DNA from: Gammaproteobacteria bacterium
GTDB taxonomy: Bacteria > Pseudomonadota > Gammaproteobacteria > Chromatiales > Chromatiaceae
Reading direction: 5' to 3'
NCBI GenBank assembly: GCA_024644505.1
Contig: JAHEHQ010000042.1
Span: 1-11,739 of the forward strand
Length of the DNA stretch: 11,739 bases
Made by a program: the position numbers and the translations under genes. The notes beneath the pieces were generated by a model. It was not told the DNA's origin, searched no databases, and saw nothing but the letters and a program-made list of their open reading frames with translations. Below are positions 1 through 6,059 of the stretch, one piece after another (the first letter of the stretch is position 1; every line of letters starts with the position of its first letter).

Positions 1-1189
1 TGCCGGCAGGAAAGGTGGCGCGGAGGACGTCGATGGCGGTCATGCCTTCCTTCAGCCGTCCAACCACGTTCGAGACGATATGCATCACGTGGGAATAGCG
101 CTCCACGATCATCTTGTCGGTGAGCTTGACACTGCCGATCCGGGCGACCCGACCGGTGTCGTTGCGGCCCAGGTCGATCAACATCAGGTGTTCCGCCAGC
201 TCTTTGGGGTCCGCCAGCAGGTCGGCCTCCAGCTGCCGGTCCTCCGCATCGTTTTTTCCCCGACGACGGGTGCCCGCAATGGGGCGGACGGTGACCACCC
301 CGTCCTCCAGCCGGGTGAGAATCTCCGGTGACGAGCCCACCACATGGAATTCGTCCAGATCGAGAAAGTACATGTAGGGAGACGGGTTGAGCCCGCGGAG
401 TGCCCGGTAGAGATCCATAGGCGAAGCGGCATAGAGGACCGAGAGGCGCTGGGACAATACCACCTGCATGCAGTCGCCTTCGAGTATGTAGTCCCGGATC
501 CTTTCCACGGCCTGCTTGAAACCAATCTCGGTAAAACCGGACACGAAGTGGGACTCATCGATCCGGCGATGGCTGTGTTTTGGCTGCACGGGCAGCGGGC
601 CGCGGATGCGCTTGACCAGCTGCTGCAGCTGCCGGTGTCCTGCCTCGAAGGTTCCGCCGTTTGTTGGGTCGACATGCAGGATGACGTAGAGTCGCCCCCG
701 CAGATTGTCGAACACCACTACCTGGTCGGAGACCAGCAGCATGATGTCGGGACTGTCGATAGCATCCGGGTTGGGGCAGACGGCCAGCCGCGGTTCTATG
801 TAGCGGATGGTATCGTAGCCGAAGTAACCCACCAGGCCGCCGGTGAAGCGCGGCAGGTTTTCGTGGTCGGCGACCCGGTAGCGTTGCTGAATTTGTTCAA
901 TGTAGGCCAGGGGATCCTCGACGTCGGCTTCCTCGACGATCTTTCCGTCTGTTTCCACGGTAACCCTGTGTCCCTTCACTTTGAGCAGGGTTTGGCAGGG
1001 AAGACCGATAATGGAGTAGCGTCCCCATTTCTCCCCGCCCTGGACGGATTCAAACAGATAGGAATAGGGCCCGTCGGCCAGCTTGAGGTAGACGCCCAGG
1101 GGTGTGTCGAGGTCGGCCAGGACCTCACACATGAGGGGGATTCTGTTGTAGCCTTCAGCGGCCAGTCGGTCGAATTGCTCGGGAGTCAT
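1..1189 (-). CDS. trpE: Anthranilate synthase component I (partial, C-terminus off left edge)
   Basis: TrpE converts chorismate plus ammonia, supplied by the TrpG glutaminase, to anthranilate, the first committed step of tryptophan synthesis in the cytoplasm. 396 codons are present; full-length relatives are about 490-500 residues, so roughly the last 100 are outside the window. The N-terminal regulatory domain carries an LxES-type element (LFES, residues 45-48) followed by GRYS (56-59), the region that binds feedback-inhibiting tryptophan in this family. The chorismate-binding domain shows SSPEIL (286-291), RPIAGTRRRG (302-311), LGRNDTGR (340-347) and ERYSHVMHIVSNVVG (363-377). The ATG at 1187-1189 is preceded by GGAGAGG with a short spacer, which fixes the start. 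It lies downstream of rpe and gph in the same direction, but the 308-nt gap suggests separate or additional control. Identity is very secure; trpE rather than pabB is favoured by the regulatory motif and gene order. Confidence 0.96.
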   Translation of the reverse strand, partial: MTPEQFDRLAAEGYNRIPLMCEVLADLDTPLGVYLKLADGPYSYLFESVQGGEKWGRYSIIGLPCQTLLKVKGHRVTVETDGKIVEEADVEDPLAYIEQIQQRYRVADHENLPRFTGGLVGYFGYDTIRYIEPRLAVCPNPDAIDSPDIMLLVSDQVVVFDNLRGRLYVILHVDPTNGGTFEAGHRQLQQLVKRIRGPLPVQPKHSHRRIDESHFVSGFTEIGFKQAVERIRDYILEGDCMQVVLSQRLSVLYAASPMDLYRALRGLNPSPYMYFLDLDEFHVVGSSPEILTRLEDGVVTVRPIAGTRRRGKNDAEDRQLEADLLADPKELAEHLMLIDLGRNDTGRVARIGSVKLTDKMIVERYSHVMHIVSNVVGRLKEGMTAIDVLRATFPAG

Positions 1190-1204
1190 GATCCTCTCCG
1201 GGAA

Positions 1205-1230
1205 GCTAGTGGGCCGCGCGGTCCACTAGC
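1205..1230 (-). promoter_or_regulatory. Strong palindrome in the trpE 5' leader, next to the RBS
   Basis: Outer arms GCTAGTGG and CCACTAGC are perfect 8-base complements. The core contains the self-complementary CCGCGCGG, so 24 of 26 bases are symmetric. As RNA on the trpE strand it forms an 8-bp stem ending four bases before the CGGAGAGG Shine-Dalgarno. It could act as an operator dyad, a 5'-end stabiliser or a translational control hairpin. There is no U-tract, so it is not a standard intrinsic terminator. Confidence 0.6.
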
Positions 1231-1401
1231 AGACGGGATTGGTGGCGATTTTGCGTTTCAGCGACGCCATCGGGTGTCTGTTTTCACTGGGTATGACTGT
1301 CCGGAGGGGTTCATGGAGCAGAAGATAATCGAATTTCGTGGAAGTTGCGAGCTGCCCCTTGGCCGGAGAGGAAAGATTTGCCACGATTTTTGATTTGGCC
1401 C

Positions 1402-1431
1402 GTTGTATTCCCAATTCCGAGGCTCTATCAA
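1402..1431 (-). promoter_or_regulatory. Candidate sigma-70 promoter for trpE
   Basis: On the minus strand a TTGATA (-35 like, 5/6 to consensus) is followed after 18 bases by TACAAC (-10 like, 4/6). It sits about 210 bases upstream of the trpE start in the AT-rich part of the gap. Only hexamer similarity supports it; co-transcription from rpe/gph is the alternative. Confidence 0.28.
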
Positions 1432-1449
1432 TTTATTGAAAAAAGCCTC
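1419..1449. repeat. Nested inverted repeat downstream of gph
   Basis: Outer arms GAGGCT (1419-1424) and AGCCTC (1444-1449) enclose inner arms TCAAT (1428-1432) and ATTGA (1435-1439). It lies about 50 bases past the gph stop. Neither strand has a T-run after the outer arm, so a canonical terminator is doubtful. It overlaps the candidate trpE -35 and could instead be an operator. Confidence 0.4.
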
Positions 1450-1497
1450 TCAAATCTCTCGATTTTCTCGAATTTTTAAAATAAGCTGTGGATAATC

Positions 1498-2175
1498 TCA
1501 ATAACTTATTGATGGTAATAGATTATTCAACTCGGTGAATGAATCGATCACCTTATCGGGCTCCGCTTCGCCGATGTCTCTGCCATGGTTGTAACCATAG
1601 CTGACGCATATAACCCCGAATCCCGCGGCACGGGCCGCCCTGACATCGCTGACCGAGTCTCCAAGCATCAGGGCATCCTGTGGATCGATACCGAAGTGTT
1701 CAGCCGCATGGAGCAGGGGCAACGGGTCGGGTTTTTTTCTCGGCAGCGTGTCGCCGCTGATGACGATGCTGAAATAATCACGGATCCCCAGTGCCTCCAG
1801 CAGGGGCTCGGTGAACTGGGCTGCCTTGTTTGTCACACAGCCCAGTCGGCCGTCTCCGGCAGCCAGCCTATCCAGGCCCTCGCGCACCCCAGGGTAGAGC
1901 CGCGAGCGCTCGCCGTTGTGCCTGGCGTACAGTTCGAGGAACAGCGGATAGGCCCGTTCGAATTCCGCCTGGTCCGGTTCTCCCTCCAGTTGTCCAACCA
2001 GTGCGCGCTTCACCAGCCGCTCGACACCGTTGCCGACCCAGTCCCTGACCTTGGCTTCGCCGTGGGGAGGGCGGCCGATTCCGGCCATCATCTCGTCCAC
2101 GCACAGTGCCAGGTCAGGTACGCTGTCCACCAGGGTCCCGTCGAGATCGATGAGTATCAGTTTTGGGTTCTGCAT
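1498..2175 (-). CDS. gph: Phosphoglycolate phosphatase, HAD family
   Basis: Gph hydrolyses 2-phosphoglycolate to glycolate, clearing the product of DNA-end repair and, in autotrophs, of Rubisco oxygenation. The 225-residue protein has all haloacid-dehalogenase motifs: DLDGTLVDS at 10-18 (nucleophile D10, acid/base D12), CVTNK at 113-117 (motif II T115), KKPDP at 147-151 (motif III Lys) and GDSVSD at 172-177 (Mg2+ ligands D173, D177). The helical cap lies between motifs I and II, as in C1-capped phosphatases. The ATG at 2173-2175 is chosen because the HAD motif begins a few residues later. A longer in-frame reading to 2322 would overlap rpe and has no family support. It starts 22 nt after the rpe stop, consistent with an operon. 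The ribosome site (AGGA) is weak and distant, so coupling with rpe is plausible. A related HAD phosphatase such as a pyrophosphatase is possible, but gene order favours Gph. Confidence 0.94.
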   Translation of the reverse strand: MQNPKLILIDLDGTLVDSVPDLALCVDEMMAGIGRPPHGEAKVRDWVGNGVERLVKRALVGQLEGEPDQAEFERAYPLFLELYARHNGERSRLYPGVREGLDRLAAGDGRLGCVTNKAAQFTEPLLEALGIRDYFSIVISGDTLPRKKPDPLPLLHAAEHFGIDPQDALMLGDSVSDVRAARAAGFGVICVSYGYNHGRDIGEAEPDKVIDSFTELNNLLPSISY

Positions 2176-2197
2176 ACTGTTAACAGGTCCTGGGTAT

Positions 2198-2884
2198 TCA
2201 GGCCTTCGCCAGCTCCGCGCGCATCTGTCCGATGATGCTGTCATAGCGGTTGGGGTCGCTCTCCTGCCCCTTGCCGAATATACCCGATCCCGCCACGAAG
2301 GTGTCCGCGCCCGCCTGGGCAATCTCCCGGATGTTGTCGGCCTTTACGCCGCCGTCGATCTCGAGGCGTATGTTCAGTCCCGATGCATCGATCCGTTTGC
2401 GGCATTCACTCAGCTTTTGCATCGCGGACGGGATAAAGCTCTGGCCCCCGAATCCCGGATTCACCGACATGATCAGGATCATGTCGATCTTGTCCATCAC
2501 GTAGTCCAGATAGCTCAATGATGTGCCGGGGTTGAAAACCAGTCCGGACTTGCAGCCCAGTTCCCGAACCAGCTGCAGGGAGCGGTCAATGTGCTCGCTG
2601 GCCTCCGGGTGGAAGGTGATATATGTGGCTCCCGCTTTTGCGAAGTCCGGGATGATCCGGTCCACGGGCTTCACCATCAGGTGCACGTCGATGGGTGCGG
2701 TCACCCCATGCTTGCGCAGGGCTTCGCACACCAGCGGGCCGATGGTCAGATTCGGCACATAGTGATTGTCCATGACATCGAAGTGCACGATATCGGCCCC
2801 CGCGGCGAGCACCTTGTCCACCTCATCGCCCAGTTTGGCGAAATCGGCCGAAAGAATGGAAGGGGCAATCTGAAAATCTGACAT
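2198..2884 (-). CDS. rpe: Ribulose-phosphate 3-epimerase
   Basis: Rpe interconverts D-ribulose 5-phosphate and D-xylulose 5-phosphate in the pentose phosphate pathway and, where present, the Calvin cycle. At 228 residues it has the usual length and is a complete TIM barrel: APSILSADF (7-15), VHFDVMDNHYVPNLTIGP (33-50), DVHLMV (66-71), GLVFNPGTS (114-122), MSVNPGFGGQSFIP (139-152), LEIDGGV (174-180) and FVAGSGIF (196-203). Metal ligands expected for the family are all present (H34, D36, H68, D177), with D36 and D177 as the acid/base pair. The ATG at 2882-2884 has an AGGAG seven bases upstream. An in-frame extension to 2965 adds 27 residues without family support. It is the first gene of the rpe-gph-(trpE) group, an arrangement known from Pseudomonas. 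The loop NPGTS differs slightly from the more common NPAT, without likely effect. Confidence 0.97.
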   Translation of the reverse strand: MSDFQIAPSILSADFAKLGDEVDKVLAAGADIVHFDVMDNHYVPNLTIGPLVCEALRKHGVTAPIDVHLMVKPVDRIIPDFAKAGATYITFHPEASEHIDRSLQLVRELGCKSGLVFNPGTSLSYLDYVMDKIDMILIMSVNPGFGGQSFIPSAMQKLSECRKRIDASGLNIRLEIDGGVKADNIREIAQAGADTFVAGSGIFGKGQESDPNRYDSIIGQMRAELAKA

Positions 2885-3239
2885 TGGAATTCTCCTGAGG
2901 CGGCAGGCTGGGATTTGTTTCCAGCAGGGCCAAAACCGGAATAACAGAATATTAGTAACAACCAACTTTACCCCAAGCGGAGACCGTTTTCATCCAAAAA
3001 TATCAGAGGCGTTATTTTGAAGACGAACCGCAGAGGCGCCAAGACGCAGAGATATTCAGGTAAGGGATCGGGTTTTCAACAAGCCTGGTCGGGACGGCGC
3101 AGTACTGAAACAGTGCACTGGATGCTGCTTCGTCCTATCCAGGCTGCGTAACCAAAAAGTGATAAGCATGATTCTACGCGCCCCTGTACCTCAGCGGTTT
3201 ACATTCTTCAATTCGGATTGCACAGGGTTACGGGAAGGC
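2885..3239. other. Intergenic region between the TPR lipoprotein gene and rpe (355 nt)
   Basis: No gene is supported. The part next to rpe is AT-rich. A weak minus-strand promoter may lie near 2950, with TTGGGG and TAATAT 16 bases apart. The middle holds a purine-rich short-period repeat (3026-3052). Beyond it are two adjacent short palindromes, CAGTACTG (3100-3107) and CAGTGCACTG (3111-3120), and a 6-bp dyad CTGGAT/ATCCAG (3118-3142). None has a following T-run, so no terminator for the lipoprotein gene is visible. Confidence 0.55.
3026..3052. repeat. Short-period CGCAGAG-type intergenic repeat
   Basis: The stretch reads as three degenerate units of about 8-9 bases (ACCGCAGAGG, CGCCAAGA, CGCAGAGA). 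The type, rich in CGCAGAG/CGCCAAG words, resembles tracts that I recall being scattered in intergenic DNA of many environmental bacteria. Dispersal in this genome cannot be seen from one copy. Confidence 0.45.
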
Positions 3240-4247
3240 TCAGTTCTTGATACCGGTCTGCCTGCCGGTACTCCCGGGCTGTTCCCGGGATCGGATGGCT
3301 TCAAGTTTTTCCATCACCCGCCGGGCGCGATCGATCTTCCCGCTGATCTCCTCCCGGTTGGGGTCCAGCTCCAAGGCAGCTTCCCAGACTGCCACCGCAT
3401 GGACCAGCTTTTCCTCCCTATACAGCTGGTCACCCAGTCTGACCATGGTCGTGACCCGTTCGTCCAGAATGGCGCGCGTCTCGGACCGCAACTGGCGGAT
3501 TTCCGGATTGTCCGGGTCTTCCCTGGCGGCCTTGTCCAGCTTGGACATGGCATCCCCATAGGCGCCTCGCTGGACGGCCTTCTCGGCTTCTGCCAGCAGT
3601 TGCTCTACTTCCTGCACCTTGTTTCTGGCGGTCTGCTCCTGCTTCCGCTCCTTGATTCTGGCAGTCTGCTTCGCACTTCGGCTAAAGGAAGCAAGTTTCT
3701 GGTTCTGGATCCTTTTGTCGACGTCGTTTAGGAGTTTTTCGGCCTCAGCGGATGGTTGTATCTCAACGGCCTGTTGCAGGCACAGTTTTGCCAGTTGCGG
3801 GTGGGTTTCACCGTGAAGCGTCCCGCAGACGATGAGTGAATCTTCCCTGGATTGGTAATATTGCCGCCAGAACAGCAGCCTTGACTGGTATAGGACATTG
3901 TTGGGCTCAGCTTTGTAGAGTTTTTCCAACAGAGCGATCTTTTCCCCAAGAGAGGCAGCCTCTCCTACCAGTATCCTGTCCTCGATCAGGCGTTTTTTGA
4001 CAGCCCACGCCTGCTTCAGGTTTTCCAGTTCGGAACGCAACGACAGGTCTTCCGGATATTGTTTACTCGTTTTCTCCAGCAGGGTGATCGCCTGGTGCCA
4101 GTCACCTTTCTTACTGAGTGCTCGCGCCTCATCGATTGCCGGACCGGGCAATGGTGAGATCCTGCCGTCCGGAGGTTCATCGACGGGTACATTGGCGCAG
4201 GCGGCCAGCAAGGCGGACAGCATCAGGCTCAGCCAAAGCCGTTTCAT
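3240..4247 (-). CDS. TPR-repeat lipoprotein, probably outer-membrane anchored
   Basis: I do not recognise a named family. The 335-residue protein begins with a lipoprotein signal peptide: K2-R3, a hydrophobic stretch, and lipobox LAAC with lipidated Cys17. Residue +2 is Ala, not Asp, which predicts sorting to the outer membrane. Helical TPR-like repeats are visible at about 37-68, 213-246 and 264-297 (the last with the A-x-x-x-W-E-x-A-L-x-L-D-P signature), plus partial repeats near 103-116 and 152-170. A charged, probably coiled segment rich in K, R, E and Q spans about 190-225. The ATG overlaps the cyclase stop (ATGA), and an AGG lies seven bases upstream, indicating translational coupling. 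The context suggests a periplasmic scaffold or partner for the cyclase's sensor domain; that role is inference. The C-terminal tail (about 318-335) is polar and probably disordered. Confidence 0.86.
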   Translation of the reverse strand: MKRLWLSLMLSALLAACANVPVDEPPDGRISPLPGPAIDEARALSKKGDWHQAITLLEKTSKQYPEDLSLRSELENLKQAWAVKKRLIEDRILVGEAASLGEKIALLEKLYKAEPNNVLYQSRLLFWRQYYQSREDSLIVCGTLHGETHPQLAKLCLQQAVEIQPSAEAEKLLNDVDKRIQNQKLASFSRSAKQTARIKERKQEQTARNKVQEVEQLLAEAEKAVQRGAYGDAMSKLDKAAREDPDNPEIRQLRSETRAILDERVTTMVRLGDQLYREEKLVHAVAVWEAALELDPNREEISGKIDRARRVMEKLEAIRSREQPGSTGRQTGIKN

Positions 4248-5830
4248 CCCATAGCCTGCTCACCGGGCAGAATGCGTGCAAGACTTTGACTGACCAGAGG
4301 GGCATCCAGAAAGGTCCTTCTGTCGAGACCGTAGGGCGTCACCGGCTTTTTTTTGCCGCGGATATTGATGGGGGCCATTCTCGTCGGTTTAACCATGTGT
4401 TCCACCCCCGGTTGTCGGGCAGTTTCACCGGTCAGCAGAATCCCGCCGGGTTCGGAGAGGGCGCAGATCCTCGAGGCAACGTTTACCGCATCACCGACCA
4501 CGGTGTACTGCATTCTCTCTTCGCTTCCCACATTGCCGGCAAGCATCAGTCCGCTGTTTATTCCGATTCTGAACTGGACGGTGGGTTGCCCTCGCGACTG
4601 GCGTTCGAGGTTGATCTGATCCGCTATCATCTGGATCAACACCGCGCACGTCACCGCGTGCACCGCGTGATCGCTGTCCTTTTCCGGTACGCCGAACAGT
4701 ATCATGATGCAATCGCCGATAAACTGGTCAATCGTGCCCTGGCAGGAACTGCCTGCCAGGGCAAAATACCTGAAGTAATCGTTCAGCAGGTCCGAAACCT
4801 GTTTCGGAGACAGCTCTTCCGACAGCTCGGTGTAGCCGACGATATCGCAAAAAAGTACGCTGCCCTCGGTGGTGTCACCTCCCAGGCGCCCGTTCTCCGC
4901 ATTCCCGAGAACCCGCTGGGCGATGCCGGGGGAGATATAGCGCAGCAGTATTTTTTCGATATGCCTCTTGCGTTCCAGGTCCGTCGCCATGCGGTTGAGG
5001 GAGCCGAATACCTTGCCGATCTCATCTTTACGCTCATTCTCCCGAAGCGGCTTCGCTTCTCCCCGGTGGATTGCCTCCCCGGCTTCCACCAGTCTATGAA
5101 TGGGTCTGCACAACCTGTAGGCCAGCGGGAAAGCCAGCGCCGTACCCAGCATCATCAGGACCAGGGTTATCGCGATGAGCACCTTGATCAACCTGACAAG
5201 ATTTTTCTCCAGGGGCCGCTTGTCGATGCTGACGAGGGCGGATCCCGCCTGGGTTTTCTGGAAATATACCGGAGCGATGAAGCTGATCGCATTGCTGTCC
5301 GGAGTCGACCAGGCGATTTGCCGTTCGTCGGAGAATATTTTTTCATCCGTGGTGAACGCTGCCGGGTTGTTTCCGTTGCCAGGCAGCGAGCCCGCCGACG
5401 CCAGCACCATACCGTCCAGGTCGATGACCTGCATGCCCATGATCAGATCATTCTTTTTCTGTTGGCTGACGAGAACTTCAAGGGCGAGAACATCGTCCGC
5501 CATCAGGGGCTCGCTGGCGGCGCGCGCCAGTTGTTCCGTGATCATTTCTCCCAGCCGCTCGGTCTGGTGATGGTAGCTCTCCTTCTGCTGGTTGATCAGG
5601 AACCAGCCGAGCGCTGCCATCACCAACATGATGAGCGCGGAAATGCTAAGGGACCATTTGATTGCGAGTGGAAGCGCATTGGTTTTCAGGCTCAAAGAGC
5701 CCAGGAACGCCAGCAACCGGCCGTCGGTTTCTCCGGGCCGCGACTGGCTCACAGCGTTGGTCGAGGCGGCTTTTTTCTCTCGAATATCCAAATATCGTGA
5801 CCTGGTTCGTCTTGAATGCGTTTCAGGCAC
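4244..5830 (-). CDS. Membrane-bound class III adenylate/guanylate cyclase with HAMP domain
   Basis: This should make a cyclic nucleotide (cAMP, possibly cGMP) from the triphosphate at the inner membrane in response to a periplasmic signal. Order in 528 residues: polar cytoplasmic N-terminus (1-56), membrane segment about 58-79, periplasmic domain about 80-211, second membrane segment about 212-237, HAMP about 238-290, linker KILLRYISPGIAQRVL (293-308), cyclase domain about 320-500. Metal-binding aspartates are D329 (FCDIVGYT) and D373 (QFIGDC). Transition-state residues N450 and R454 lie in VVGDAVNVASR. A phosphate-contacting Lys is in RGKKK (491-495). The usual adenine-selecting Lys is Gln369, while the second selectivity position is Thr443, as in bacterial adenylyl cyclases. 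The start is a GTG (5828-5830) with no clear Shine-Dalgarno; a TTG at 5789-5791 with AGG eight bases upstream is an alternative. It is translationally coupled to the downstream lipoprotein gene. Confidence 0.92.
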   Translation of the reverse strand: MPETHSRRTRSRYLDIREKKAASTNAVSQSRPGETDGRLLAFLGSLSLKTNALPLAIKWSLSISALIMLVMAALGWFLINQQKESYHHQTERLGEMITEQLARAASEPLMADDVLALEVLVSQQKKNDLIMGMQVIDLDGMVLASAGSLPGNGNNPAAFTTDEKIFSDERQIAWSTPDSNAISFIAPVYFQKTQAGSALVSIDKRPLEKNLVRLIKVLIAITLVLMMLGTALAFPLAYRLCRPIHRLVEAGEAIHRGEAKPLRENERKDEIGKVFGSLNRMATDLERKRHIEKILLRYISPGIAQRVLGNAENGRLGGDTTEGSVLFCDIVGYTELSEELSPKQVSDLLNDYFRYFALAGSSCQGTIDQFIGDCIMILFGVPEKDSDHAVHAVTCAVLIQMIADQINLERQSRGQPTVQFRIGINSGLMLAGNVGSEERMQYTVVGDAVNVASRICALSEPGGILLTGETARQPGVEHMVKPTRMAPINIRGKKKPVTPYGLDRRTFLDAPLVSQSLARILPGEQAMG

Positions 5831-5838
5831 TGCGGCTT

Positions 5839-5868
5839 ATAATAGCATTATCCCACCGTTTCCCGGTG
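5839..5868. promoter_or_regulatory. Dyad and hairpin immediately upstream of the cyclase start
   Basis: ATAAT (5839-5843) and ATTAT (5847-5851) form a 3-base-spaced dyad 8 bases from the cyclase GTG. It contains minus-strand -10-like words GATAAT and TATTAT. Just upstream, CACCG (5854-5858) and CGGTG (5864-5868) form a 5-bp stem with a 5-base loop. No good -35 is visible. If one of these is the real -10, the GTG transcript would be nearly leaderless, or the TTG start is used. Confidence 0.3.
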
Positions 5869-5938
5869 CGGGGTGGGCTCGCTGTATTTTTATTTTTTAT
5901 CCCGTCAGCTTAAAGAACTTTTATATTTAAGAAAATGG

Positions 5939-5966
5939 TTGATTCTACTCGGGGAGTTCAGATAAA
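5939..5966 (+). promoter_or_regulatory. Candidate sigma-70 promoter for the DUF3530 hydrolase
   Basis: TTGATT (4/6 to -35) and GATAAA (4/6 to -10) are separated by 16 bases, about 95 bases upstream of the ATG. It lies in the AT-rich divergent region shared with the cyclase. Support is hexamer similarity only. Confidence 0.25.
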
Positions 5967-6010
5967 AACTGCAGTCTCGCCCGGTCCTGTATGCTGGCAA
6001 TACTTTTATC

Positions 6011-6041
6011 GATAGGGTAGACGGTGAAACCCCTATCACCG
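6011..6041 (+). promoter_or_regulatory. Interleaved inverted repeats in the hydrolase 5' leader
   Basis: GATAGGG (6011-6017) pairs with CCCTATC (6031-6037), and CGGTGA (6022-6027) pairs with TCACCG (6036-6041). The second left arm sits in the loop of the first stem and the two right arms share two bases. As RNA they could form either stem exclusively, or nearly an H-type pseudoknot, about 19 bases before the ATG and just before its AGAGG ribosome site. Confidence 0.3.
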
Positions 6042-6059
6042 ACACAGAGGATAAAACCG

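Larger units (their letters stand above)
1190..1497. other. gph-trpE intergenic region (308 nt)
   Basis: No convincing gene. The half nearest gph is AT-rich and holds a nested dyad (1419-1449) and a perfect DnaA-box-like nonamer (1487-1495). The half nearest trpE holds the 1205-1230 palindrome. A 14-codon minus-strand ORF starting ATG at about 1272 ends with TAG inside the palindrome. It has no Trp codon and a poor ribosome site, so a classical trp attenuator peptide is not supported. Confidence 0.6.

Noticed and set aside
344..1393. 349-codon plus-strand open frame opposite trpE
   Set aside because: The minus strand encodes unmistakable TrpE. This frame is its shadow in GC-rich DNA.
1226..1414. 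62-codon minus-strand ORF as a trp leader peptide
   Set aside because: It starts at a TTG without a ribosome site, has no tryptophan codon and no recognised family; most likely chance.
4118..5800. 560-codon plus-strand open frame opposite the cyclase
   Set aside because: It lies antisense to a cyclase with intact catalytic motifs. Its translation is low-complexity and rich in R, H, Q and G without domains, and it starts inside the lipoprotein gene.
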